A stretch of 64,000 bases of DNA, from positions 2,356,001-2,420,000 of the forward strand of contig OZ260100.1 in the NCBI GenBank assembly GCA_965284565.1, in the 5' to 3' direction. Of this stretch, positions 28,574 through 37,725 are shown one piece after another (positions within the stretch are counted from its first letter, which is position 1; each line of letters starts with the position of its first letter). The stretch is from BRH-c54 sp965284565. GTDB lineage: Bacteria > Bacteroidota > Bacteroidia > Flavobacteriales_E > Vicingaceae. A program made the translations under genes and the position numbers. The notes beneath the pieces are model-generated. The model had not been told where the DNA came from and searched no databases. It worked only from the letters and a program-made list of their open reading frames with translations.

Positions 28574-29338
28574 ATGATAGTTTTTCCTAATGCAAAAATA
28601 AATATAGGACTCAATGTTGTTGAAAAAAGACCTGATGGTTTTCATAATATTGAAAGTGTTTTTTATCCCATTTTTCACATTAAAGACATTCTAGAAATAA
28701 TTCTAAACACACAAAGTGATAAGGTTTTATTTTCTTCATCAGGAATAGAAATTCCTGGAAACAAAAATGAGAATTTATGTGTTAAAGCTTACCAATTATT
28801 GAAAGCAGATTTTGATATACCCAGTGTTAAAATTCATTTACATAAAGTTATTCCTATAGGTGCCGGACTTGGTGGAGGTTCTTCTGATGCAGCATTTACT
28901 TTAAAATTATTAAACGCTTTATTTACTTTGAATCTTTCTGAAGAGAAATTAATCACTTATGCACAAAAAATAGGCAGCGATTGTGCTTTCTTCATTAAAA
29001 ACAAACCTGTTTATGCCTATAACAAAGGAGATGATTTTACTGATTATGATTTAAATTTAGAAGGTTATAAAATTGAAGTTCTTTTTCCAAATATTCATGT
29101 GTCCACAAAAGAAGCTTATGATGGAATTCAAGTAAGAAAAAGTGAAATAGATTTAAGAGATCAACTTCATTTACCAATTGAGCAATGGAAAAATGTAGTT
29201 AAAAATGATTTTGAAAAGTCAATTTTTTCAAAATATAAAACCATAAAAGAAGTAAAAGCATCATTATATAACCAAGGAGCAGTTTATGCCTCAATGACAG
29301 GTAGTGGATCTGCAGTTTATGGGGTTTTTAATAAGTAA
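28574..29338 (+). CDS. ispE: 4-diphosphocytidyl-2-C-methyl-D-erythritol kinase
   Basis: A GHMP-kinase step of the non-mevalonate (MEP) isoprenoid pathway. The 254 residues show the opening PNAKINIGLNV with K8, the ATP-binding GHMP motif PIGAGLGGGSSDAA (94-107), catalytic D136 (IGSDCAFF) and the late MTGSGSAVYG glycine loop. Slightly shorter than the E. coli enzyme, as usual in Bacteroidota. It is in a probable operon with lipA (18-base gap). Confidence 0.96.
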   Translation: MIVFPNAKINIGLNVVEKRPDGFHNIESVFYPIFHIKDILEIILNTQSDKVLFSSSGIEIPGNKNENLCVKAYQLLKADFDIPSVKIHLHKVIPIGAGLGGGSSDAAFTLKLLNALFTLNLSEEKLITYAQKIGSDCAFFIKNKPVYAYNKGDDFTDYDLNLEGYKIEVLFPNIHVSTKEAYDGIQVRKSEIDLRDQLHLPIEQWKNVVKNDFEKSIFSKYKTIKEVKASLYNQGAVYASMTGSGSAVYGVFNK

Positions 29339-29391
29339 TACTAATAAATAACTAATCTACTTTTCTAAAGTTATTGAAAAATATAAATTAG

Positions 29392-29399
29392 TAATTTTG
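29392..29399 (+). promoter_or_regulatory. Putative -7 element TAATTTTG before accA
   Basis: A TAnnTTTG match 23 bases before the accA ATG. A TTG stands 15 bases upstream, slightly closer than the usual 17-23. accA may therefore have its own promoter in addition to read-through from ispE. Confidence 0.4.
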
Positions 29400-29422
29400 A
29401 ATTTTAATTTAAACAAAAAAAT

Positions 29423-30382
29423 ATGCCAGTATATTTAGATTTTGAAGAACCAATACAGATTTTAGAAGAACAATTAGAGGAGCATTTAAAGCTTCAAGAA
29501 GAAAAAGGTGTTGATACAACTAAGATTGTTAAAGAAATTCAAAAGAAAATAAAAGATACTCGTAAAGAGTTATACTCCAACCTAACACCTTGGCAAAGAG
29601 TTCAAGTCTCTAGACATCCAGAGAGGCCTTATACATTAGCTTATATTAGACATATTACTGATGGAAATTTTGTTGAGCTACATGGTGATAGAACTGTTAA
29701 AGATGATAAAGCAATGGTTGGTGGTTTTGGGATGATAGATGGGCAATCCGTTATGTTAATAGGTCAGCAAAAAGGAGTTAATACCAAAATGAGACAGTAC
29801 AGAAATTTTGGGATGCCTAATCCAGAAGGATATAGAAAGGCTCTAAGATTAATGAAATTAGCTGAAAAATTTAATAAGCCTGTTATTTGTTTTGTAGACA
29901 CTCCAGGTGCTTTTCCAGGTCTTGAAGCAGAAGAAAGAGGACAAGGAGAAGCTATAGCAAGAAATTTATTTGAAATGGCTCAATTAACGGTACCAATTAT
30001 AGTAGTTATTATTGGAGAAGGGGCTTCTGGTGGAGCTTTAGGGATTGGGGTAGGAGATAAGGTATTAATGATGGAAAATACATGGTATTCTGTTATTTCT
30101 CCAGAGTCTTGTTCTTCTATTTTATGGAGAAGTTGGGATTTTAAAGAGCAAGCCGCTGCGGCACTTAAACTTACTTCAACTGATATGTTAGAAAACAAAT
30201 TGGTAGATGGAATTATAAAAGAACCTGTTGGCGGAGCTCATGCTGCTCCTGAAGAAGCTTTTGACCTTGTTAAAAAAGAAATCCTTAAACATTTACCTAA
30301 ATTAGTGGAAATGGATAAAGATAAATTAGTAGAGAAAAGAATTAACAAATTTTGTAGTATGGGAGTGGTTGTTGAGAAATAA
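29423..30382 (+). CDS. accA: Acetyl-CoA carboxylase carboxyltransferase subunit alpha
   Basis: The alpha subunit of the carboxyltransferase that makes malonyl-CoA for fatty-acid synthesis, acting with AccD. The 319 residues are full length. The N-terminal helical part (PIQILEEQLEEHLKLQEEKG) is followed by the crotonase-like core with GGFGMIDGQSVMLIGQQKG, FVDTPGAFPGLEAEERGQGE (oxyanion region), GEGASGGALGIGVGD and SVISPESCSSILW. accD is not in the window. The gene ends before a very strong terminator. Confidence 0.97.
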   Translation: MPVYLDFEEPIQILEEQLEEHLKLQEEKGVDTTKIVKEIQKKIKDTRKELYSNLTPWQRVQVSRHPERPYTLAYIRHITDGNFVELHGDRTVKDDKAMVGGFGMIDGQSVMLIGQQKGVNTKMRQYRNFGMPNPEGYRKALRLMKLAEKFNKPVICFVDTPGAFPGLEAEERGQGEAIARNLFEMAQLTVPIIVVIIGEGASGGALGIGVGDKVLMMENTWYSVISPESCSSILWRSWDFKEQAAAALKLTSTDMLENKLVDGIIKEPVGGAHAAPEEAFDLVKKEILKHLPKLVEMDKDKLVEKRINKFCSMGVVVEK

Positions 30383-30403
30383 TTTAGTCTCATAAATTAA
30401 TAT

Positions 30404-30448
30404 AAAAAACCTAAAATATCAGAGATATTTTAGGTTTTTTGTTTTTTT
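30404..30448. terminator. Bidirectional intrinsic terminator
   Basis: A perfect 17-bp stem (30404-30420 with 30424-30440, arm AAAAAACCTAAAATATC) has a 3-base loop, followed by GTTTTTTT. The A-run on the left arm gives a T-run on the other strand, so it can end both accA (rightward) and the convergent T9SS gene (leftward). Confidence 0.9.
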
Positions 30449-30461
30449 AGTAATGTGTTTT

Positions 30462-32825
30462 TTATTTAAAAATAGTTATAGTTCCCTTATGAATTGTGTT
30501 AGCAAAATCATTTAATTCAAGAATATAGAAATAAGTGCCATCACTATGGCCATCTCCATCCCAGTTGTTTTGATAACCTATCTTTTCAAAAATCTTTTTC
30601 CCCCAACGGTTAAAAATAACCAATTTATTATCTGGGAAATATTGAAGATTGTCAAATACTAAATAATCATTATTACCATCACCGTTTGGAGTAAATACGT
30701 TAGGAATAGTAATTTCACAAGCTATTGCTTCAATCATATGCGTAGTTTGTTCTGTAATATTACATTGATCAGTAACAGATAGTGTTATAAATTGATTTCC
30801 ACCATTTAAAGTAGAATAATCAATTGGGTTTCCAGTTCCAGTGAAAGAAATTCCATCTGACCAATAATAAGCGTATGGCGGATAACCATTAGTTACAACT
30901 GCAGATAGAGATGTTAAAGACCCTATACAAATACTATCATCACCAGAAATAGCAATGCTCATTGGAGTGTAAGGATTAAAAGAAAAGTTAATAGTATCTG
31001 TTACACTAAAGTTACAAGCATCAGTAACAGTGACATAATAAGTGGTTGGAGATGTAACGTTTACATTTACAAGACTATCACTACTAGAATTACTCCAAGC
31101 AAAAGTATAAGGAGCAGTTCCATTAGTAACTATTGTGTAAATATCCATAAAATTGTCATTTCCTTCACAGTTCAAGATACTGTCACCTGAATTACCAATA
31201 ACTTGTAATGGCGTATAATTAACAAAAACTGTAACAGTATCATAGGCGGAGGTGTTACATGCATCTGTTACTTGTAATACATAAGTAGTGGTTTGGTTTA
31301 CAGCAGGAATAGTATAATTAGGCGTGTTTACATTTCCTGGTGTCCAATTAAATGTATATCCCGAACTACCACCATTAACTATACTAATTAAAGTAACACT
31401 TTGCCCTGGACAGTTTAGCGTAATGTCACTTCCAGCAGATATTGTCATAGGTGTTGTCGGAATAGTAATTATAACCGTATCGTAAGCAGTAGTTAAATTA
31501 CAACTATCGGTAACAATAACAACAAATGTATCTGTCTGATTAACAGGTGTGTTTAAATTTTGAGAACCTCCTAAGGTATCTCCATTCATGTTTATCCATG
31601 TGAAATCATAAGGAGCAAGACCTCCAGAAGCTGATGAATTAATTGTAAGCCCACTTGTGGGACAGTTTAATGTTAAATCGGTTGTAGTAATATTTATATT
31701 AGGAGCATCAACAACAAATATTGTTCCTGTAGTTAAAACAGTATCTCCGCATGCATTAATAGTTTGAGCAGTAATTATAATATCTTCAGTTCCTTCATTA
31801 AGTCCGTCAGCGATCGGGGTAATCGTAAAACAAACAGAGTTTTGACCAGCTGGGAAGTAGATAGAGTCAGGTAATAAGTTATAATCGATTCCATTTGTAG
31901 CTGTCCCAGTCATAAATATTGGAACAGTATCAGCTCCTGTAGTATCAATTCTTGTAAAACATATGTTTGCATCAGCACAACCTTCAATAATAGTAGAGTC
32001 ACCTGTTGCGGTAACAATATTAATATCAACACCAGTTGAGGTTAAACTACCCCCTTCTAAAAACACTCCAGAATCCCAAACACCATCACCAGCATCAGCA
32101 ATAGCAATTTTTAAATGATAAGTCTGTCCACAAACAACTTGAGATTGAGCAGTTAATACAACGGTATGACCATCATATTGAACGTATTGTGGATTAGTAT
32201 TATACGGGGCATTTGTTCCTGTACCGTTTACAACGTAATAAGCTGAATTTGTTGTGCTGTTTACATTGTCAATAGTAACTGGGGTAGTTGAGTTTGGAAT
32301 AAGGGCTAAATTTACTGCCGAATTAGTATAAGGTCCTGTAATTCCAGGACCACTTAAAAAGAAACCAAAAGCATCATTTACTCCTGAATTTACAAATTCT
32401 AAGTATTCTTCTGAACCAAAGACATAATTAAATTTGATACTATCTCCAATAGGAATAAAGTCAAATTCTAACACGGCTGCATCAAAAGTTGTAATACCAG
32501 CTATTGTCGTTAAGTCAGGATCTCCGCTACCAAACATGTCTGTGCCAGCACTTCCACTATTGTTAGGGCCAACAGCTGTTGTAACAGTTCCAGATGCTAA
32601 TATTAAACCATCTGGAATACCTATTAAAGTATTGGTAGCATCAAAATCACCAATTTGAGTAGATGTGCCTGTAAAAGTTACATTGGAAATGGTAACTCCA
32701 GCTCCAACCAATACATTTTGAACATATTGAGTAGGAGTCATGGTTCCTGTATTTACAACTAGCTGAGCATTAGTGCTTATAGTTGTGAAAAATATAAATA
32801 CACTAAATAATAATTTTTTCATCAT
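30462..32825 (-). CDS. Choice-of-anchor L protein with T9SS type B sorting domain
   Basis: A 787-residue exported protein. A signal peptide (1-20, ending STNA) precedes a choice-of-anchor L domain (~22-270) with YVFGSEEYLEFV, NDAFGFFLSGPGI and TYHLKIAIADAGDGVWDSGV. A Calx-beta-like domain follows (~275-370, VPIFMTGTATNGIDY). About four ~80-residue Ig/PKD-like repeats then recur as 'GGLAPYDFTW', 'GGSSGYTFNW', 'NGTAPYTFAW' and 'NGYPPYAYYW'. The type B CTD closes it (IPNVFTPNGDGNNDYLVFD ... FNRWGKKIF). The repeat count may vary between strains. Surface adhesin-like; ligand unknown. Confidence 0.92.
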   Translation of the reverse strand: MMKKLLFSVFIFFTTISTNAQLVVNTGTMTPTQYVQNVLVGAGVTISNVTFTGTSTQIGDFDATNTLIGIPDGLILASGTVTTAVGPNNSGSAGTDMFGSGDPDLTTIAGITTFDAAVLEFDFIPIGDSIKFNYVFGSEEYLEFVNSGVNDAFGFFLSGPGITGPYTNSAVNLALIPNSTTPVTIDNVNSTTNSAYYVVNGTGTNAPYNTNPQYVQYDGHTVVLTAQSQVVCGQTYHLKIAIADAGDGVWDSGVFLEGGSLTSTGVDINIVTATGDSTIIEGCADANICFTRIDTTGADTVPIFMTGTATNGIDYNLLPDSIYFPAGQNSVCFTITPIADGLNEGTEDIIITAQTINACGDTVLTTGTIFVVDAPNINITTTDLTLNCPTSGLTINSSASGGLAPYDFTWINMNGDTLGGSQNLNTPVNQTDTFVVIVTDSCNLTTAYDTVIITIPTTPMTISAGSDITLNCPGQSVTLISIVNGGSSGYTFNWTPGNVNTPNYTIPAVNQTTTYVLQVTDACNTSAYDTVTVFVNYTPLQVIGNSGDSILNCEGNDNFMDIYTIVTNGTAPYTFAWSNSSSDSLVNVNVTSPTTYYVTVTDACNFSVTDTINFSFNPYTPMSIAISGDDSICIGSLTSLSAVVTNGYPPYAYYWSDGISFTGTGNPIDYSTLNGGNQFITLSVTDQCNITEQTTHMIEAIACEITIPNVFTPNGDGNNDYLVFDNLQYFPDNKLVIFNRWGKKIFEKIGYQNNWDGDGHSDGTYFYILELNDFANTIHKGTITIFK

Positions 32826-32882
32826 GATAATTCAATTGACTAAATTTATAGACTTTAAAATTAGCTATTTAGTTGCAAATCA

Positions 32883-34568
32883 TCAAGATTTTATGAGCTT
32901 TTTATATTTAAATCGTTGAGGTTCATTTCCTAAACGTTTTCTCCTGTTTTCTTCGTAATCAGAATAAGAACCTTCAAAGAAATAAACTTGAGCATTTCCT
33001 TCAAAAGCTAAAATGTGTGTACAAACTCTATCTAAAAACCACCTGTCGTGAGAAATAATAACTGCGGAACCTCCAAAGTTTTCGATACCTTCCTCTAAGG
33101 CTCTTATGGCATTTACATCTAAATCGTTAGTAGGCTCATCCAATAATAAAACGTTTGCTTCTTCTTTAATTGCCATAGCTAAGTGAAGTCTGTTTCTTTC
33201 TCCTCCAGATAGGTTTCCAACTTTTTTGTTTTGGTCTGAACCGGCAAAATTGAAGCGAGATAAATATGCTCTAGAGTTGATTGTTTTTCCACCAAATTCC
33301 ATCATTTCTGTTCCACCAGAAAACACTTCAAAAATAGTTTTGTCGTCTATTAAGTCTTTGTGTGATTGGTCAACATAGCCAATTTTAACGGTATCTCCAA
33401 CTTTAAACTCTCCTGTATCAGGTTGTTCTTCTTCCATGATTAATCTAAAAAGAGTGGTTTTACCGGCTCCATTCGGACCAATAATTCCGACAATACTTGC
33501 GGGAGGTAATTTAAATGAAAGGTTTTCATATAAAACATTATCGCCAAAAGATTTTGAGATGTTAATGGCTTCAATAACTTCATTTCCTAAACGTGGTCCG
33601 TTAGGAATAAAAAGTTCGAGTTTTGCTTCTTTTTCTGAAGTTCCTTCGCTCAATAATTTATCATAGTTGCTTAACCTAGCTTTAGATTTTGTTTGTCTTC
33701 CTTTTGCGTTCATTCTTGTCCACTCCAACTCACGTTCAAGTGTTTTTCTTCTCTTACTTTCTGTTTTTTCTTCTTGAGCCAATCGGTTAGATTTTTGCTC
33801 CAACCAAGAAGAGTAATTTCCTTTCCAAGGAATACCATGACCTCTGTCTAATTCTAATATCCAGCCAGCAACATTGTCTAAGAAATACCTGTCGTGGGTA
33901 ATAGCAATTACAGTTCCCGGATATTGTTGTAAGTGTTGTTCTAACCAATATACACTTTCTGTATCTAAGTGGTTGGTAGGTTCATCTAATAATAATATAT
34001 CTGGTTGTTTAAGTAGTAATCTGCAAAGAGCTACTCTTCTTTTCTCACCTCCTGAAAGGTTGGCTATAGAAGCATCTTCGGGTGGGCAATTTAATGCATC
34101 CATTGCTCTAGCAAGTTTAGCATCAAGTTCCCAGGCATTTAGAGCATCAATTTTATCCTGAAGTTCTGCTTGTCTTTTCATTGCAGCTCCCATCTTTTCA
34201 GGATTTTCATATACTTCAGGGTCACCAAAACTATTATTTACAAGTTCGTACTCATTAAGTACATCAATGGTCTCCTGAGCTCCTTCTTGGACTATCTCTT
34301 TTACTGTTTTAGTTTCATCTAATTGTGGTTCTTGTTCTAAGTATCCAACAGTATAACCTGGAGAAAATGTTACATCTCCTTGATAAGACTTTTCAACTCC
34401 TGCAATAATTTTCATTACAGTAGATTTCCCCGAACCATTAAGACCAATAATTCCTATTTTGGCTCCATAAAAAAAAGATAAATAGATATCTTTTAATATA
34501 ACTTTTCCGTTTGGTAATGTCTTTCCGACCTTGTTCATCGAAAAGATTACTTTTTTATCATCACTCAT
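32883..34568 (-). CDS. ettA: Energy-dependent translational throttle protein EttA (ABC-F)
   Basis: An ABC-F protein with two ATPase domains and no membrane segments. In E. coli EttA binds the ribosomal E site and gates the first elongation step according to ATP/ADP ratio. Walker A motifs are GLNGSGKST (42-50) and GPNGAGKTT (second domain), with signatures LSGGEKRRVAL and LSGGERNRLHL and Walker B LLLDEPTNHLD and LLLDEPTNDLD. The P-site interaction linker is the basic stretch KRRKTLERELEWTRMNAKGR. The 561 residues match EttA. A possible promoter lies left of the cold-shock gene on the same strand. Confidence 0.96.
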   Translation of the reverse strand: MSDDKKVIFSMNKVGKTLPNGKVILKDIYLSFFYGAKIGIIGLNGSGKSTVMKIIAGVEKSYQGDVTFSPGYTVGYLEQEPQLDETKTVKEIVQEGAQETIDVLNEYELVNNSFGDPEVYENPEKMGAAMKRQAELQDKIDALNAWELDAKLARAMDALNCPPEDASIANLSGGEKRRVALCRLLLKQPDILLLDEPTNHLDTESVYWLEQHLQQYPGTVIAITHDRYFLDNVAGWILELDRGHGIPWKGNYSSWLEQKSNRLAQEEKTESKRRKTLERELEWTRMNAKGRQTKSKARLSNYDKLLSEGTSEKEAKLELFIPNGPRLGNEVIEAINISKSFGDNVLYENLSFKLPPASIVGIIGPNGAGKTTLFRLIMEEEQPDTGEFKVGDTVKIGYVDQSHKDLIDDKTIFEVFSGGTEMMEFGGKTINSRAYLSRFNFAGSDQNKKVGNLSGGERNRLHLAMAIKEEANVLLLDEPTNDLDVNAIRALEEGIENFGGSAVIISHDRWFLDRVCTHILAFEGNAQVYFFEGSYSDYEENRRKRLGNEPQRFKYKKLIKS

Positions 34569-34646
34569 AATTTATAAATAAAAATTTTGTGCAAATATCA
34601 CTATTTTGAGACAAAGTAAGATAGTGATAAGGCGAATTTATATGAT

Positions 34647-34838
34647 TTAGTTTTTCTTAACATTAAAGGCATTTAGTCCTTTTTTTCCATCTCTTAACTC
34701 GAATATAACAGAATCATTTTCATCAATTTTTTCAAGTAATCCTTTTTCGTGAACAAAATATTCTTCGCCTGTTATACTGTCTTTTATGAAACCAAAACCT
34801 TTAAGCTGGTTGAAAAATTTTACCGTGCCAGTTTTCAT
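34647..34838 (-). CDS. Cold-shock domain protein (CspA family)
   Basis: A 63-residue single-stranded RNA/DNA-binding OB fold. RNP1 is KGFGFI (13-18) and RNP2 is YFVH (27-30). Compared with CspA, the second aromatic position around RNP1 is kept and the tail is short (NAFNVKKN). Members act as RNA chaperones during cold or growth transitions. It lies 78 bases upstream of ettA on the same strand and is divergent from recG. Confidence 0.93.
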   Translation of the reverse strand: MKTGTVKFFNQLKGFGFIKDSITGEEYFVHEKGLLEKIDENDSVIFELRDGKKGLNAFNVKKN

Positions 34839-34996
34839 TATATTTCAAGTTTATAATTTATGACTAAGGTAATAAAAAATGTTTGAAGTAAGAATGTAAA
34901 ATACGTTAAATTAATTTTCTTGATTGAACTATGTAGTTCATAAAAATTAAGAGAAAGAGGTTAAAGAAGGTATGAGACTAATTCACATTAAAATTG

Positions 34997-35004
34997 TACT
35001 TTTG
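34997..35004 (+). promoter_or_regulatory. Putative -7 element TACTTTTG before recG
   Basis: A TAnnTTTG match 18 bases before the recG GTG. No TTG was found at -33 distance. The leader would be about a dozen bases. Confidence 0.4.
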
Positions 35005-35022
35005 TTTGATACAGTTTTATAA

Positions 35023-37122
35023 GTGTTTTTAGATACCAAAATAGAATATTTAAAAGGAGTAGGGCCACAACGTGGTGAGTTACTAAAGAAAGAATTGGGC
35101 ATTTACACTTATAAACATTTAGTAGAATATTTTCCTTTTAGGTATATTGATAAATCTAAAATTTATTCCATTTCCGAAATTTCTGGCGACCAAGCATACA
35201 TTCAACTTAAAGGTAAAATTATTATTAAAAATATTGTTGGAGAAAGACGTGCAAAAAGAATGACAGCAATTCTCAAAGATGAAACAGGAGAGATAGAACT
35301 GGTTTGGTTTAAAGGAATAAAATGGTTGCAGAATTCAGTTCAAATTGGTCAACAATACATTGTTTACGGAAAACCAACACTATTTAAGGGTAGATACAAT
35401 ATTACTCACCCTGAAATGGATGATGTAGTAGCGGCATTGCCTACTAATGAAATTGCTATGGAAGCGGTTTATTCTACAACAGAAGCACTTTCGGCTAAAG
35501 GGTTAAACTCTAAAGGAATTTTTAAGCTGCAAAAAAATTTAGTTGTTCAAATCAATAAAAATATTCCAGAAACATTATCAAATGAATTACTTCAAAACTT
35601 AAAGTTTATATCAAGAGAAGAAGCTTTAATTAATATTCACACTCCAAAGAATGAAGACTTATTAAAAAAAGCCATTTATCGTTTAAAATTTGAAGAATTG
35701 TTTTTTCTTCAATTGCGTTTATTGCGACAAAAAGCTGTAAACACTACTCAAATGAAAGGCTTTGTCTTTAATGAAGTAGGGGAGCTGTTCAATACTTTTT
35801 ACAATGAAAAATTAACATTTGAACTGACCAATGCTCAAAAGAAAGTAATTAAAGAAATAAGAAAAGATTTAGGTTCCGGACATCACATGAACCGCCTATT
35901 GCAAGGAGATGTAGGAAGTGGAAAAACCATAGTGGCTTTAATGACGATGTTGTTGGCGTTAGATAATGGTTTTCAGGCGTGTTTGTTAGCACCAACAGAA
36001 ATTTTGGCTCAACAGCATTTTGCAGGAGTAAAAGAATTAATTGAAGGCTTACCCATAGAAATTGCTTTACTCACAGGTTCTGTAAAAACTGCCGAACGTA
36101 AAGAAATTCATGAGAAACTAGAAAACGGTTCATTACATATTTTAATAGGTACACATGCTATTTTAGAGGATAAAGTTCTATTCAAACAATTAGGGTTGGC
36201 TATTGTAGATGAGCAACATCGCTTTGGTGTAGAACAAAGGGCCAAATTGTGGAAGAAAAACAATGTAGCAGCTCCTCATGTGTTAGTGATGACAGCCACT
36301 CCAATTCCGAGAACCTTAGCCATGACACTTTATGGCGATTTGGATGTTTCTGTAATTGATGAACTTCCACCGGGCAGAAAAGAAATTAAAACCATTCATC
36401 AGTATGATTCTTCTCGTTTAAAACTTTTTGGTTTTATGGATAAAGAGATTGAGAAAGGTAGACAAATTTATGTGGTTTATCCGTTAATTCAGGAATCTCA
36501 AAAAATGGATTATAAAGATTTGATGGATGGTTATGAAAGTTTATCCAGACAATTTCCAAAACCTAAGTACCAACTTTCTATTGTTCACGGACAAATGAAG
36601 CCTGATGATAAAGATTTTGAAATGCAACGTTTTGTAAAAGGAGAAACTCAAATTATGGTAGCTACTACCGTAATTGAAGTAGGCGTAAATGTTCCTAATG
36701 CTTCGGTAATGGTAATAGAAAGTGCTGAGCGTTTTGGATTATCGCAATTGCATCAACTTAGAGGCAGGGTTGGAAGAGGAGCAGAGCAGTCGTATTGTAT
36801 ATTAATGACAGGCAATAAATTGAGTAGCGATGCTCGTTTAAGAATGCAAACTATGGTAGGGACTAATGATGGCTTCGAAATTGCAGAGGTAGATTTAAGG
36901 TTAAGAGGTCCGGGCGATATACAAGGAACACAACAAAGTGGTTTGCTGAATTTGAAAATTGCTGATTTAGCAAAAGATAACCTTATTTTAAAAGCAGCCA
37001 GAAATGTAGCTGTGGATGTGTTGAAAGAAGATATTAATTTACAATTGGAAAAAAACGTACGTTTGCGAACTACTTTAGCAGCTTTAGTGAAAGAAAAAAC
37101 CAATTGGAGTAGGATAGCGTAG
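35023..37122 (+). CDS. recG: ATP-dependent DNA helicase RecG (GTG start)
   Basis: RecG remodels stalled forks and Holliday junctions. The 699 residues start FLDTKIEYLKGVGPQRGELL, the usual RecG opening with a GVGP helix-hairpin. A wedge/OB domain follows (~55-150), then the helicase core with Walker A GDVGSGKT (295-302), DEQH at 396-399, ATPIPRTLAM, and the late RGRVGRG and QSGLLNLKIADL motifs. An in-frame TAA directly precedes GTG 35023 and the next Met is far inside, so GTG is effectively forced. Confidence 0.95.
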   Translation: MFLDTKIEYLKGVGPQRGELLKKELGIYTYKHLVEYFPFRYIDKSKIYSISEISGDQAYIQLKGKIIIKNIVGERRAKRMTAILKDETGEIELVWFKGIKWLQNSVQIGQQYIVYGKPTLFKGRYNITHPEMDDVVAALPTNEIAMEAVYSTTEALSAKGLNSKGIFKLQKNLVVQINKNIPETLSNELLQNLKFISREEALINIHTPKNEDLLKKAIYRLKFEELFFLQLRLLRQKAVNTTQMKGFVFNEVGELFNTFYNEKLTFELTNAQKKVIKEIRKDLGSGHHMNRLLQGDVGSGKTIVALMTMLLALDNGFQACLLAPTEILAQQHFAGVKELIEGLPIEIALLTGSVKTAERKEIHEKLENGSLHILIGTHAILEDKVLFKQLGLAIVDEQHRFGVEQRAKLWKKNNVAAPHVLVMTATPIPRTLAMTLYGDLDVSVIDELPPGRKEIKTIHQYDSSRLKLFGFMDKEIEKGRQIYVVYPLIQESQKMDYKDLMDGYESLSRQFPKPKYQLSIVHGQMKPDDKDFEMQRFVKGETQIMVATTVIEVGVNVPNASVMVIESAERFGLSQLHQLRGRVGRGAEQSYCILMTGNKLSSDARLRMQTMVGTNDGFEIAEVDLRLRGPGDIQGTQQSGLLNLKIADLAKDNLILKAARNVAVDVLKEDINLQLEKNVRLRTTLAALVKEKTNWSRIA

Positions 37123-37166
37123 GTGGGTTTAAAGTTCAAAGTTTGAGGTTTGAAGTTGGTTAGCAT
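37123..37166. repeat. Word-like intergenic repeat patch
   Basis: The run GGTTTAAAGTTCAAAGTTTG continues as AGGTTTGAAGTTGG, with the word (A)AAGTT(C/T) recurring at ~8-10-base spacing. There is no coding sense and no hairpin. Related in style to 20256-20350. Confidence 0.45.
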
Positions 37167-37171
37167 ATATA

Positions 37172-37594
37172 ATGATGAGAATTAATAAAATATTAAAATT
37201 AGTAATGTTCACTTTGACTTTTCAACTTGTCGCAGTTGAATCGTATGGTGTAAATTCTGATAGTGTTTATCTCCAAACAGAAGATAGTTTGAAAAATAGT
37301 ATTGTAGCTGAATTTTCTGGAGGAAAACAAGAGTTATATAAGTTTATACTAGAGAGACTTATAGTTGAAAATGATGATTTTGAAGGAAGTATAAAAACAA
37401 AAATGTTTTTAAAATTTACAGTTCAAAAATCTGGAAAGTTGAAAGATTTTGTAGTTTTAAAAAGTATAAGTAAAGTAATTGATGAAAAAATAATTGAAAT
37501 ATTTAAACAAATGCCTGATTGGAAACCAGCATATAAAAATGGGAATCCTATAGAATCGACTTATACAATGCCAATACAAATTGAACTTCAATAA
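37172..37594 (+). CDS. TonB C-terminal-domain-like exported protein
   Basis: A 140-residue protein with a probable signal peptide (~1-26, ending VESYG). Residues ~70-140 look like a TonB C-terminal fold: IKTKMFLKFTVQKSGKLKDF, then DEKIIEIFKQMPDWKPAYKN and YTMPIQIEL. There is no transmembrane anchor plus Pro-rich spacer as in true TonB, so this is more likely a periplasmic stand-alone TonB_C domain protein. Its partner is unknown. The usual conserved YP near the start of the fold is absent, hence moderate confidence. Confidence 0.72.
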   Translation: MMRINKILKLVMFTLTFQLVAVESYGVNSDSVYLQTEDSLKNSIVAEFSGGKQELYKFILERLIVENDDFEGSIKTKMFLKFTVQKSGKLKDFVVLKSISKVIDEKIIEIFKQMPDWKPAYKNGNPIESTYTMPIQIELQ

Positions 37595-37603
37595 TTAACA
37601 ACA

Positions 37604-37701
37604 AAGCTCCGAAGGAGCGTAATTTATAAAGAGATGACTGTAGGTCATCGCAATGAATTTGAAATTTAGAAAATAATTTTGCGTCTCTGCGTCTTTGCGA
37701 G
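37604..37701. repeat. Intergenic palindromes plus GCGTCT word repeat
   Basis: Three elements occur in a row: a short palindrome GCTCC-GAA-GGAGC (37606-37618), a second hairpin GATGAC-TGTAG-GTCATC (37633-37649), and the tandem word GCGTCTCTGCGTCTTTGCG at 37681-37699. From memory, near-identical strings are scattered between genes in other Bacteroidota. It lies between the TonB_C-like gene and the PorE-like gene. Confidence 0.55.
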
Positions 37702-37725
37702 AAAATAACAAATAACTTATAACAA